DNA from: Raineyella sp044508675
GTDB lineage: Bacteria; Actinomycetota; Actinomycetes; Propionibacteriales; Propionibacteriaceae
NCBI GenBank assembly: GCA_044508675.1
Contig: JBIQHF010000008.1
Location: forward strand, 55,548 to 119,547
DNA: 64,000 bases
Direction: 5' to 3'
Part shown: positions 24,467-35,313 of the stretch, one piece after another
Layout of the letters: every line of letters starts with the position of its first letter
Numbering within the stretch: the stretch's first letter is position 1
Translations under genes and position numbers: made by a program
The notes under the pieces: generated by a model
What the model was told of the DNA's origin: nothing
The model's database searches: none
What the model saw: only the letters and a program-made list of their open reading frames with translations

Positions 24467-27119
24467 TGGAGGTCTCCTCCTCGCCGGCCGCCTCGACGGC
24501 CACACCATCCTCGGTCACACCATCCTCGGTCACATCATCGGCCGATACGGTGTCATCGTCAGTGTCCTCGTCGCTGTCCTCCCGGTTCAACGCGATCAAC
24601 ACGACCGAGTCATCCTTCGACACACCGACGAACTTCACCCCCATGGTGTCACGCGACGTGACCGCCACCTCGGAGACGGCGCTGCGGGTCACCTGCCCGG
24701 AGGCCTTGATCGCAATGACCTCGTCGCCCTCCTGGACCATCAGGCCGCCGACCAGTCGGCCGCGCTCCGAGTTGAGCTTCATCGCCTTGATGCCCAGGCC
24801 ACCGCGGCCCTGCAGGCGGTAGTCCCCGATCCTGGACCGCTTCCCGTAGCCCTCGTCGGTGACCGTGAAGACGAAGCGGTCGTCCTCGGGGAAGTCGTGG
24901 CGTACGACCATCATCGACAGCAGTTCGTCGCCCTCGCGGAACTTCATCCCGGTGACCCCGGAGGTGGCCCGACCCATCGGCCGCAGTGACTCGTTGTCGG
25001 CACTGAACCTGATCGCCTGCCCCTTGCGGGAGATCAACAGCACGTCGTCCTCGGCCTTGGCCAACTCCGCGCCGATCAGCTCGTCGTCCTCGTCGCGGAA
25101 GTTGATCGCGATCAGGCCGGCTTGGCGCGGCGAGTCGTACGCCGACAGCTCGGTCTTCTTGACCAGCCCCCGCTTGGTGGCGAGCAGCAGGTAGTCCGCC
25201 ACCTCGTACGACGGGATCGACAGCACCTGGGCGATCGTCTCCCCCGGCAGGAAGCTCAGCAGGCCGGCCACATGGCTGCCCTTGGCGTCCCGCGAGGCTT
25301 CCGGCAACTGCCAGGCCTTGGTGCGGTAGACCCGGCCCATGTTGGTGAAGAACAGGATCCACTGGTGGCTGGTGGTGGCGAACAGGTGCGCGACCTCGTC
25401 GTCGGCGCGCAGCGTGGCGCCACGCACGCCTTTGCCACCCCGCTTCTGGACGCGGTACTGGTCCGAACGGGTGCGCTTGGCGTAGCCGCCGTGGGTGATG
25501 GTGACGATGACGTCGTCGTCCGGGATGAAGTCCTCGTCGGACAGGTCCCCGTCGGCGGCGACGATCTGCGTACGCCGCTCGTCGCCGTACTTGTCGACGA
25601 TCTCCTGCAGCTCCACCGAGACGATGTCACGCTGGCGCTGCGGGGTGGCGAGGATGTCCCGGAAGTCGGCGATCCGGGTCTCGAGGTCCTCGAGCTGGTC
25701 GATGATCTTCTGGCGCTCCAGGGCTGCCAGCCGGCGCAGCTGCATGTCGAGGATCGCCGTGGCCTGCGCGTCATCGATCTCGAGCAGCCCCTTCAGGCCC
25801 TCGCGGGCCTCCTCCGTGGTCGGGGAGCGGCGGATCAGCGCGATGACCTCGTCGAGCGCGTCGAGGGCCTTGACCAGGGCACGATAGATGTGCGCCTGCT
25901 CCTCGGCCTTGCGCAGCCGGTACTCGGTGCGACGACGGATGACCTCGAGCTGGTGGTCGACCCAGTAGGAGATGAACTGGTCCAGGCGAAGCGTCCGTGG
26001 GACCTCGTCCACCAGCGCCACCATGTTGCAGCCGAAGGTGTCCTGCAGCTGGGTGTGCTTGTAGAGGTTGTTCATCACCACCCGCGGCTGGGCATCGCGC
26101 TTCAGGGTGATCACCAGCCGCTGGCCGGTACGGGCCGAGGTGTCGTCGCGGATGTCGGCGATGCCGTTCAGCCGACCGTTGTGCACCAGGTCGGCGATCT
26201 TGAGGGCGAGGTTGTCCGGGTTGCACATGTAGGGCAGCTCGGTGACGACCAGGCTCGTACGGCCCTTCTCGTCCTCCTCGATGGTGATCACCGCCCGCAT
26301 GGTGACCGAGCCGCGCCCGGTGCGGTAGGCGTCCTCGATCCCCTTGCGGCCGACGATCAGCGCGCCGAGCGGGAAGTCCGGGCCCTTGATCCGCTCCATC
26401 GCGGCCTCGAGGAGCTCCTCCTCGGTCGCTTCCGGGTGGGCCAGCGCCCACTGCGCCGCCTCGTTGACCTCGCGCATGTTGTGGGTCGGGATGTTGGTGG
26501 CCATGCCGACGGCGATGCCGGTCGAGCCGTTCACCAGCAGGTTCGGGAACCGGGCCGGCAGCACCGCCGGCTCCATGTCCCGGCCGTCGTAGTTGGGCTG
26601 GAAGTCGACGGTGTCCTCGTCGATGTCCCGGACCATCTCCATGGCCAGCGGCGCCATCTTGGACTCGGTGTACCGCATGGCTGCGGCCGGGTCGTTGCCC
26701 GGGGAGCCGAAGTTGCCCTGGCCGTTGACCAGCACCGCCCGCATCACCCACGGCTGGGCCAGGCGGACCAAGGTGTCGTAGATCGCGCTGTCGCCGTGCG
26801 GGTGGTAGGTGCCCATCACATCACCGACGATGCGGGCACACTTGTTCCAGCCGCGGTCCGGACGGTAGCCGCCGTCGTACATCGCGTACAGCACCCGGCG
26901 GTGCACCGGCTTGAGGCCGTCGCGGACGTCGGGCAGCGCGCGCCCGACGATCACCGACATGGCGTAGTCCAGGTAGGACTTCTGGATCTCCGCCTCCAGG
27001 TCGACCTGGATCACGCTGTCGCTGCGGTTGTCGACCTGCAGGCCCTGCTGGTCGGCGACGACCTGCTCGTCGGGACCCGGGTCCTGGGCGTCCTCGTTCT
27101 GCGGGGGGATCTCACTCAT
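24459..27119 (-). CDS. gyrA: DNA gyrase subunit A
   Basis: 886 residues. N-terminal ParC/GyrA breakage domain with LDYAMSVIVGRALPDVRDGL. The quinolone-resistance region reads HPHGDSAIYDTLVRLAQPW, with Ser and Asp at the key positions (wild-type pattern). The catalytic Tyr is in MRYTESKMAPLAME. Six C-terminal beta-pinwheel repeats include the GyrA-box QKRGGKG. The tail is long and acidic. With GyrB it introduces negative supercoils. The gene starts 16 bp after gyrB. Confidence 0.98.
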   Translation of the reverse strand: MSEIPPQNEDAQDPGPDEQVVADQQGLQVDNRSDSVIQVDLEAEIQKSYLDYAMSVIVGRALPDVRDGLKPVHRRVLYAMYDGGYRPDRGWNKCARIVGDVMGTYHPHGDSAIYDTLVRLAQPWVMRAVLVNGQGNFGSPGNDPAAAMRYTESKMAPLAMEMVRDIDEDTVDFQPNYDGRDMEPAVLPARFPNLLVNGSTGIAVGMATNIPTHNMREVNEAAQWALAHPEATEEELLEAAMERIKGPDFPLGALIVGRKGIEDAYRTGRGSVTMRAVITIEEDEKGRTSLVVTELPYMCNPDNLALKIADLVHNGRLNGIADIRDDTSARTGQRLVITLKRDAQPRVVMNNLYKHTQLQDTFGCNMVALVDEVPRTLRLDQFISYWVDHQLEVIRRRTEYRLRKAEEQAHIYRALVKALDALDEVIALIRRSPTTEEAREGLKGLLEIDDAQATAILDMQLRRLAALERQKIIDQLEDLETRIADFRDILATPQRQRDIVSVELQEIVDKYGDERRTQIVAADGDLSDEDFIPDDDVIVTITHGGYAKRTRSDQYRVQKRGGKGVRGATLRADDEVAHLFATTSHQWILFFTNMGRVYRTKAWQLPEASRDAKGSHVAGLLSFLPGETIAQVLSIPSYEVADYLLLATKRGLVKKTELSAYDSPRQAGLIAINFRDEDDELIGAELAKAEDDVLLISRKGQAIRFSADNESLRPMGRATSGVTGMKFREGDELLSMMVVRHDFPEDDRFVFTVTDEGYGKRSRIGDYRLQGRGGLGIKAMKLNSERGRLVGGLMVQEGDEVIAIKASGQVTRSAVSEVAVTSRDTMGVKFVGVSKDDSVVLIALNREDSDEDTDDDTVSADDVTEDGVTEDGVAVEAAGEEETSSE

Positions 27120-27135
27120 TGCTCAGTTCTTCCGA

Positions 27136-29175
<2,040 letters not shown>

Positions 29176-29305
29176 TCCGACAGCCTACCCTACGACGAGG
29201 GAGATGCAGGTCACACACGCGATATGAGGGGTCTGCGCGCCGTTCCACGGGCCTCGGAAGGCCTTCTCGGGGGTCACCACGCCAAACGGGGGAAGATCGC
29301 CACAA

Positions 29306-29863
29306 TCACCCGTACGTGTCGCGCGGTCCTCGGCCCTTGACCCGGAGTCGACCGTGCTTCCAGGTCGGCACGTCGGGCCCCTTGACCACCACCCGGCTGA
29401 CGATGTCGCTGCCCATCTGCTTGTTGATCCGCGCGACCACCGCCGGTGCGATGTTGCGCATCTGGACCGCCCACGCCGTGGAGGAGGTGCGGATGGTCAG
29501 CACCCCGTCCTCGTACGTCTCGGCCCGACTGTGCGAGGCATTGTCCCGGCCGACCAGCTCGGGCCAGCGAGCCATCAGGACATGGATGTCCATCTCGGTC
29601 CGCCAGCCGCGCTCCTCGACCAGGCGATGCAGCACGTTGCCGATCAGCTGGGGGTCCCGGTCGTCCGGGCGGGCCCCACTGGACAGCGGGTCGACGGGGC
29701 GGCGCCGTGGCCTCTTGCGCCGCTGCTGCGGGGCGGGCGTGCCGGAGTTCACCCGGCGGGCGACCTGGCGGGCCAGGCCCAGGCCGTCCGGGTCGTACTG
29801 CACGTCCGGGCGGTCATCGTCGGGTTGATCCTTGGTCGGGTCCTGTCCGGGGTCATCGGTCAT
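29306..29863 (-). CDS. dciA: DciA-type protein (DUF721), replicative helicase loader candidate
   Basis: 185 residues. Disordered N-terminus with a basic patch (QQRRKRPRRRPVDPL) and the DUF721 domain at 85-170 (LVEERGWRTEMDIHVLMARW, VQMRNIAPAVVARINKQ). Actinobacteria lack DnaC/DnaI, and DciA is thought to help load DnaB. It overlaps recF by 11 bases, in the usual recF-dciA-gyrB order. The gene is followed by about 130 bp without a gene, which probably holds the gyrB promoter. Confidence 0.85.
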   Translation of the reverse strand: MTDDPGQDPTKDQPDDDRPDVQYDPDGLGLARQVARRVNSGTPAPQQRRKRPRRRPVDPLSSGARPDDRDPQLIGNVLHRLVEERGWRTEMDIHVLMARWPELVGRDNASHSRAETYEDGVLTIRTSSTAWAVQMRNIAPAVVARINKQMGSDIVSRVVVKGPDVPTWKHGRLRVKGRGPRDTYG

Positions 29864-30989
29864 CGGGGGTCACCTCCCCGGCGGCGACGCGGTGGCGGCG
29901 GCCCTGCAGCGAGTCGGGCAGGTCCTCGGCGACCGCGGCGGTGACGAGCACCTGGTCGGCGCCGAGCACGCCACCGGCGAGCCGGGACCGGCGGGTCGCA
30001 TCGAGTTCGGCGAAGACGTCGTCGAGGATCAGCACCGGTTCGATCCCGTCGGCGCGCAACAGGTGGAAGCCGCCCAGCTTGAGGGCCAGGGCGTACGACC
30101 AGGACTCGCCGTGGCTGGCATACCCCTTGGCGGGGAGATCACCCAGGACGAGGTCGACGTCGTCGCGGTGCGGGCCGACCACGGAGACGCCGCGCGCCAC
30201 CTCCTCGCCATGGCGAGCCTCCATCTCCGCCAGCAGGGCTGCGGCCAGCTCGTCGCGGTCGCTGCCGGTCGGCTCCAGGGAACTGCGGTAGGAGGCGCTC
30301 GCGACGTTGTTGGTCGGTGCGATGTCCGCGTAGGCCTGAGCCGTGTACGGCATCAGGTCCCGCAGCGTGTCGAGCCGGGCGGACAGTACTTCGGCGCCGA
30401 CCGAGGCGAGCTGGTCGTTCCAGATCCTCAGGGTGTCCGCGGCGTACGGGTCGGGCGCGGCACCACCCTTGCCGGACATTGTCCGCAACAGGCTGTTGCG
30501 CTGCCGCAGCACCTTGTCGTAGTCGTGGCGCACGCCGGTCATCCGCGGCCAGCGGGTGGCGACCAGCGAGTCGAGGAAGCGCCGCCGGGCGGCCGGGTCT
30601 CCCTTGACGATCTCGAGGTCCTCCGGGGAGAAGACCACGGTGCGCAGGATGCCCAACAGGTCGCGGGGGCGGGACAACGGCGCCCGGTTGAGCCGGGCCC
30701 GATTGGCACGGCCGGGGGTGATGTCGACCTCCAGCACCAGGGCGCGGTCATCGCCCCGCCCCGCACGGACCCGGGCCTTGACGGTGGCCTGGACAGCCCC
30801 GTGCCGGACCAGCGGCAGGTCGGAGCTCACCCGGTGGGAGCCGAGGGTCGCCAGGTAGTCGACCGCCTCGACCAGGTTGGTCTTGCCCTGCCCGTTGGCG
30901 CCGACGAAGGTGACGACCCCGGGGTCCAGGTCGAGCTCGACGTGCTCGTACGACCTGAAGTCCACCAGCGTGAGGTGATCGACGTACAA
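29853..30989 (-). CDS. recF: DNA replication and repair protein RecF
   Basis: 378 residues, TTG start at 30989 (no ATG or GTG fits). Walker A GANGQGKTNLVEAV near residue 30, the signature region ALALKLGGFHLL and Walker B LILDDVFAELDATRRSRLAG. SMC-like ATPase that loads RecA at gaps with RecO/RecR. Transcribed after dnaN. Confidence 0.95.
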   Translation of the reverse strand: MYVDHLTLVDFRSYEHVELDLDPGVVTFVGANGQGKTNLVEAVDYLATLGSHRVSSDLPLVRHGAVQATVKARVRAGRGDDRALVLEVDITPGRANRARLNRAPLSRPRDLLGILRTVVFSPEDLEIVKGDPAARRRFLDSLVATRWPRMTGVRHDYDKVLRQRNSLLRTMSGKGGAAPDPYAADTLRIWNDQLASVGAEVLSARLDTLRDLMPYTAQAYADIAPTNNVASASYRSSLEPTGSDRDELAAALLAEMEARHGEEVARGVSVVGPHRDDVDLVLGDLPAKGYASHGESWSYALALKLGGFHLLRADGIEPVLILDDVFAELDATRRSRLAGGVLGADQVLVTAAVAEDLPDSLQGRRHRVAAGEVTPDDR

Positions 30990-31022
30990 CGACCTCAGTG
31001 ACTCCTGTCGGTCAGGCAGCTG

Positions 31023-32174
31023 TCAGTCGGGCAGCCGCATCAGCATGATGACGTGGCGGTAGTCCAGCAGGGTCTCGCCGTCGATCGTGGCGGCACCGGT
31101 CAACAGGCAGGGCTTGCCGGCCTGCGTGAACGAGAACTCGACGAACGCCGCATCGAGGGCACCCAGGGCATCCAGCAGGTACTGCGGATTGAACCCGGCC
31201 GCCGTCAACGTGTCACCGTGGGGCTCCAGGACGGCATCGACCTGCTCGGAGGCGTGGGCGTGGTCACCGCTGGCAGCCTCCAGGGTCACCGACCCCTCAC
31301 CCATCACCATCCGCAGCGGCGAGTTCCGCTCCGCGACCAGGGCGACCCGCTTGGCGGCATCGATCAGCTCGGCGGTCGAGCAACGCACGGTCAGGGAGGC
31401 GTTCACCTCCATCAGGTGACGGACCTTCGGGAATTCCCCGTCCAGCAGCCGCGTGGTGAGGCGGCGGCGGGTCCCGTGGGCCTCACCGGCCATCCCGATC
31501 AGGCCATCGCCGCTGCCGGGCTGGGACAGGGCCAGGCTCACCGTCTCCCCGCCCGCCATGGACTTCGCGGCCTCCGAGAGGACCTTCGCCGGCACCAGGG
31601 CATTGCTGGTGGAGTCCTTGCGGGCCGGGTTCCAGGTGATCTCCTTCAGCGCCATCCGGTAGCGGTCGGTCGCCAGCAGCGACAGGGTCGCCCCGGCGAT
31701 CTCGACCCGCACGCCGGTGAAGATCGGCAGCAGCTCGTCGCGCCCCGCGGCCACGGCCACCTGGGAGACGGCCTCGGCGAAGTCCGTACTGGCCACCGTG
31801 CCGGTCTCGGCCGGCATCGCCGGCAGTACCGGGTAGTCATCGGTGGGCAGCAACTGCAGGGTGAAGTGCGCGCTGCCGCAGGACAGTTCCATCGACGAGG
31901 CGTCCGTGGCGACCGTGACCCCGGTGTGCGGCAGGGAGCGGGTGATGTCGGCCAGCAACCGGCCGGAGACCAGGGCGGTGCCCTCGTCGTGGACGGTGGC
32001 GGGCAATTCGACGCGGGCCGAGGTCTCGTAGTCGAAGCTCGACAGGATGAGGGACTCGCCCTCGGCATGGATCATCAACCCTGCCAGGATCGGGATCGAC
32101 GGCCGGGTCGGGAGGCTGCGGGCGACCCATGCGACAGATTCCGCCAGCGCGTCGCGGTCGACTTCGAACTTCAC
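31023..32174 (-). CDS. dnaN: DNA polymerase III beta subunit (sliding clamp)
   Basis: 383 residues, GTG start with GGAGG 8 bases upstream. Three repeated clamp domains: residues 1-125 (MKFEVDRDALAESVAWVARS), 130-255 and 256-383, ending in MLMRLPD. Ring clamp of the replicase. Separated from dnaA by the origin region. Confidence 0.97.
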   Translation of the reverse strand: MKFEVDRDALAESVAWVARSLPTRPSIPILAGLMIHAEGESLILSSFDYETSARVELPATVHDEGTALVSGRLLADITRSLPHTGVTVATDASSMELSCGSAHFTLQLLPTDDYPVLPAMPAETGTVASTDFAEAVSQVAVAAGRDELLPIFTGVRVEIAGATLSLLATDRYRMALKEITWNPARKDSTSNALVPAKVLSEAAKSMAGGETVSLALSQPGSGDGLIGMAGEAHGTRRRLTTRLLDGEFPKVRHLMEVNASLTVRCSTAELIDAAKRVALVAERNSPLRMVMGEGSVTLEAASGDHAHASEQVDAVLEPHGDTLTAAGFNPQYLLDALGALDAAFVEFSFTQAGKPCLLTGAATIDGETLLDYRHVIMLMRLPD

Positions 32175-32530
32175 TTACAGCCTCCTGGGCATTGTCAGGC
32201 CAGAGCCGAGACCTCTGGCCCCCCGATCATATCCAGACCTGCGCTCGCCAGGGTCGGCCCGCTTCCCCCTTACTCTTACCCTTCAAGATCTAGATATGAA
32301 TTCAGTAGTAGTAATAGGTCCTGTGAACACTGTGGACAAGTGGTGTTCCCCCTAGTCAGTCAGGGCAATTCTTCCCACAGGGGCGATGTGCACAACGGGC
32401 CTGTTCGGTGGAAAGCTGTGGATGGACTCGAGGCGATCCCCGAACCATCAACATGTTATCCCCAGCCCAGGGTGGACCTGTGCACAATTCTCCACAGCCG
32501 AATCCACAGGTGTTGAAAACGTTCACTATG
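32175..32530. other. Candidate origin of replication (oriC), dnaA-dnaN intergenic region
   Basis: An AT-rich block at about 32255-32325, unusual in this GC-rich window, is a good unwinding candidate. Around it are DnaA-box-like 9-mers: TGTGGACAA at 32331 and near matches at 32415 (TGTGGATGG), 32456 (TTATCCCCA), 32488 (TTCTCCACA) and 32500 (GAATCCACA). TGTGCACAA occurs twice, at 32387 and 32479. The dnaA-dnaN spacer is the usual actinobacterial origin. Exact TTATCCACA is not seen. Confidence 0.7.
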
Positions 32531-32567
32531 AACGAAAAACGTCCTCCCGAGCAGTGCTCGGGAGGAC
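32531..32567 (-). terminator. Rho-independent terminator of dnaA
   Basis: On the minus strand, an 11-bp perfect stem GTCCTCCCGAG / CTCGGGAGGAC (32541-32551 with 32557-32567) and a 5-base loop are followed directly by GTTTTTCG. The hairpin begins 17 bp after the dnaA stop. This is the clearest U-tract terminator in the window. Confidence 0.85.
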
Positions 32568-32583
32568 GCAAGGGTCGCCTTGG

Positions 32584-34071
32584 TCAGCCCTGGGCGGCCT
32601 TCTGGCGGATCCGATTGGTGAGCTCGGACACCTGGGTGTAGACCTCGCGCCGCTCCGACAACAGCTGGCGGATCTTGCGGTCGGCATGCATCACCGTGGT
32701 GTGGTCGCGGCCGCCGAACTGCTGGCCGATCTTGGGCAGCGACAGGTCGGTCAGCTCCCGGCACAGGTACATGGCGATCTGGCGGGCCGTGACGATGGGT
32801 TGCGTACGCGACGTGCTGCACAACTCCTCGACGCTCAGGCTGAAGTACGTGGCCGTCTGGGCCATGATCAGCCCGGGGGTGATCTCGGTCTCGGCCCCGT
32901 CCGGGATCAGGTCCTGCAGCACCACCTGGGCCAGCGGCAGGTCCACCGGCTGGGCGTTCAGCGAGGCGAACGCCGCGACCCGGATCAGGGCACCCTCGAG
33001 TTCTCGGATGTTGCTCTGGATCCGGTCCGCGATGAACTGCAGCACATCCGGGGCGACCGACAGGTGCTCCTGCTGGGCCTTCTTGTACAGGATCGCAATG
33101 CGGGTCTCCAGGTCCGGCGCGTGCACGTCGGCGATCAGGCCCGACTGGAACCGGGACCGCAGTCGCGGCTCCAGGGCCTCCAGGAGCTTGGGCGGCCGGT
33201 CGGAGGTCATCACGATCTGCTTCTCGGCGTTCTGCAGCGTGTTGAAGGTGTGGAAGAACTCCTCCTGGGTCTGGATCTTCCCCTCCAAGAACTGGATGTC
33301 GTCGATCAGCAGGACGTCGACCTCGCGGTAGCGGCGTCGGAACTCGACGGTCTTGTTCTCCGAGATCGCGTTGATGAACTCGTTGGTGAGCTCCTCGGTC
33401 GACACGTACCGCACCTGGGCATCCGGGTAGAGGTGCAGCACGTAGTGGCCCAGGGCGTGCATCAGGTGGGTCTTGCCCAGTCCCGAGCCGCCGTAGATCA
33501 CCAGCGGGTTGAACACCTTGCCGGGGGTCTCGGCGGCCGCGCGGGCGGCCGCGTTCGCCAACCGGTTGGACGGGCCGATGATGAAGTTGTCGAACGTGTA
33601 CTGGGGATTGAGCCGGGAGGACTCGATCATCTGCCAGTCCACCTCGCCGTCGCGGCCGGTCTGGCTGCTGGGCCGGGCCACGAACGGTCCGGCGGGCGCG
33701 CCTTGGTGTTCCTCCTCGTTCGACCAGTCCTCGTCGAGTTCCTCGTCCGTGGACGATTCCGGAGAGCCCAACGGGAGCTCGGCCTCCAGGTCGAGGATGA
33801 TGTCGGGATCGACGGTGACCGCCAACCGGGTCAGGTGGTGGAAGCAATCGGAGAGGGCTTCCTCGATCGTGGGGCGCAGCCGGTTCTCGAGCTGGTCACG
33901 GGTGTAGTCGTTCGGGACGGCCACCATCACCGTGTTCGCGATCACCGTCAGCGGAATCGTGTTGCGCAGCAGCCCGCGGTGGCGGGCCGGTGTCTGCTTC
34001 ACGATGTAGGCCCAGGCCTCGGGGAGCTGATCGGTGGTGAACCGCGGCGGGTCTTGGGTAGTCCCTGACAC
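32584..34071 (-). CDS. dnaA: Chromosomal replication initiator DnaA
   Basis: 495 residues from the GTG at 34071, chosen because AGGAGG lies 5 bases upstream; the longer TTG frame starts inside a DnaA box. Domain I at 1-100, a variable acidic linker (100-160), AAA+ domain III with Walker A GGSGLGKTHLMHALGHY and Walker B VLLIDDIQFLEGK. Domain IV carries the DnaA signature GRDHTTVMHADRKI. Opens oriC and loads the helicase. DnaA-box-like sites at its 5' side suggest autoregulation. Confidence 0.98.
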   Translation of the reverse strand: MSGTTQDPPRFTTDQLPEAWAYIVKQTPARHRGLLRNTIPLTVIANTVMVAVPNDYTRDQLENRLRPTIEEALSDCFHHLTRLAVTVDPDIILDLEAELPLGSPESSTDEELDEDWSNEEEHQGAPAGPFVARPSSQTGRDGEVDWQMIESSRLNPQYTFDNFIIGPSNRLANAAARAAAETPGKVFNPLVIYGGSGLGKTHLMHALGHYVLHLYPDAQVRYVSTEELTNEFINAISENKTVEFRRRYREVDVLLIDDIQFLEGKIQTQEEFFHTFNTLQNAEKQIVMTSDRPPKLLEALEPRLRSRFQSGLIADVHAPDLETRIAILYKKAQQEHLSVAPDVLQFIADRIQSNIRELEGALIRVAAFASLNAQPVDLPLAQVVLQDLIPDGAETEITPGLIMAQTATYFSLSVEELCSTSRTQPIVTARQIAMYLCRELTDLSLPKIGQQFGGRDHTTVMHADRKIRQLLSERREVYTQVSELTNRIRQKAAQG

Positions 34072-34108
34072 GCGTATCCTCCTGTCCTCAAATGCGGCAA
34101 GCACCGCA

Positions 34109-34140
34109 CTGTCCACACAGTTTTCCACAGGTGTGGACAA
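34109..34140. promoter_or_regulatory. Cluster of DnaA-box-like sites upstream of dnaA
   Basis: Three 9-mers in 32 bp: CTGTCCACA (34109), TTTTCCACA (34121) and TGTGGACAA (34132, inverted). They lie 38-69 bp upstream of the dnaA start, where DnaA represses its own promoter in many bacteria. It could also be an extra origin cluster. Confidence 0.6.
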
Positions 34141-34467
34141 TAGAGGCTAGCCCTCGCGTGGTGAAACCACGCGGGACAGCCCTGGATGCGGGATATGCGG
34201 TTGTCGGCTGGAGCCGTGAGACAGGAGACGCTACTCGTCCGGTGGTCGGTCGTGCAACACGGGGGCCAAGACCTCCCGCGGGTAGGGTGTCGGACCGGAG
34301 GGCGACGTACCCAAGATCATCGCACGGTGATCGAGGGAACACATCTGGGACCCCGGATTGTGTTTCTTGGGGTTGCCGCGTACCGTGGACCGGTCACCAC
34401 CGTGGTGTCCATTTCACGTGTCGACTCCTCGACACGTACTGTTGATTACCTTCCTTGGGAGTACTTC
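34141..34467. promoter_or_regulatory. Divergent dnaA-rpmH intergenic region with hairpins
   Basis: No supported gene. It contains CGCGTGG-TGAAA-CCACGCG (34155-34173), CACCAC/GTGGTG (34395-34407) and ACGTGTCGA-CTCC-TCGACACGT (34416-34437), the last only 30 bases before rpmH. Promoters for dnaA (minus) and rpmH (plus) must lie here, but no boxes are clear enough to place. Hairpins near rpmH could be part of its leader. Confidence 0.45.
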
Positions 34468-34605
34468 GTGAGCAAGCGCACCTACCAGCCGAGCAACCGG
34501 CGCCGGGCCCGTACCCACGGCTTCCGTACCAAGATGCGGACCCGTGCCGGCCGTGCGACCATCGCCCGTCGCCGTAGCAAGGGTCGCGCCCAGCTCTCCG
34601 CCTGA
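34468..34605 (+). CDS. rpmH: 50S ribosomal protein L34
   Basis: 45 residues, GTG start after TTGGGAG. The sequence SKRTYQPSNRRRARTHGF through RSKGRAQLSA is the highly basic L34 consensus. A longer open frame upstream is non-coding. It starts the rpmH-rnpA-yidD-yidC-jag-rsmG run. Confidence 0.97.
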   Translation: MSKRTYQPSNRRRARTHGFRTKMRTRAGRATIARRRSKGRAQLSA

Positions 34606-34621
34606 GCGCCCTGGCGCCCAG

Positions 34622-34960
34622 ATGCTGCCACAGGGGGCGAGGATGCGCTCGTCGGACGAGTTCCGTCACACGGTCCGTCGTGGAGTCCGTGTGGCCCGAC
34701 CGAGCCTCGTCGTCCATGTATGCATCGCCGACAGCCCGCCTGCCAAGGTGGGCTTTGTCGTGTCGAAGGCAGTGGGCAACGCCGTGACCCGGAACCGGAC
34801 CAAGCGCCGGTTGCGCCACCTGGTGGCCGCGAGGCTGGCCGGGTTGCCGCCGACCGCCCGGGTCGTCGTACGAGCCCTGCCGGCGGCATCGGCCGATCCG
34901 GGCCGGCTCGGTGACGATTTCGCCGCCGCCTGGGAGCGTGCCTTGGCGAAGGTGTCCTGA
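34622..34960 (+). CDS. rnpA: Ribonuclease P protein component
   Basis: 112 residues from the ATG at 34622 (MLPQGARMRSSDEFRHTVRR). The family start MLP and the RNR motif region KAVGNAVTRNRTKRRLRHLV are intact. It binds RNase P RNA for tRNA 5' maturation. It lies 16 bp after rpmH, with translation probably linked. Confidence 0.95.
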   Translation: MLPQGARMRSSDEFRHTVRRGVRVARPSLVVHVCIADSPPAKVGFVVSKAVGNAVTRNRTKRRLRHLVAARLAGLPPTARVVVRALPAASADPGRLGDDFAAAWERALAKVS

Positions 34961-34965
34961 GTGCG

Positions 34966-35301
34966 ATGAAGTACCTCCTGATCGGCCTGTTGAAGATCTA
35001 CCGCGCGGTGATCAGCCCGATCTACGGTCCGGTCTGCCGCTACTACCCCTCATGTTCGGCGTACGCCCTGGAGGCGGTGACCGTGCACGGGGCGATCCGT
35101 GGCAGCTGGTTGGCCGCCCGCCGCCTTGGCAGCTGCCACCCCTGGGCCGCGGGTGGGTACGATCCGGTACCGGGAACACCTGCTGCCGAGGAGTGGGCTG
35201 CGGAACAGGCGGAGAAGGCGCGCCTGGCCGAGAACGGGTTGCACTACGAGCCCGGACCTGAGGCCGGTCCCGAAGATTTGTCCACCCGCTCGACGTCATA
35301 G
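34966..35301 (+). CDS. yidD: Membrane protein insertion efficiency factor YidD
   Basis: 111 residues. IYRAVISPIYGPVCRYYPSCSAYALEAV with the conserved Cys residues, and GCHPW-type RLGSCHPWAAGGYDPVPG. The C-terminus (residues 75-111) is an extended charged tail. A small amphipathic protein assisting YidC, 5 bp after rnpA and 12 bp before yidC. Confidence 0.93.
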   Translation: MKYLLIGLLKIYRAVISPIYGPVCRYYPSCSAYALEAVTVHGAIRGSWLAARRLGSCHPWAAGGYDPVPGTPAAEEWAAEQAEKARLAENGLHYEPGPEAGPEDLSTRSTS

Positions 35302-35313
35302 AGGTCATCACTG

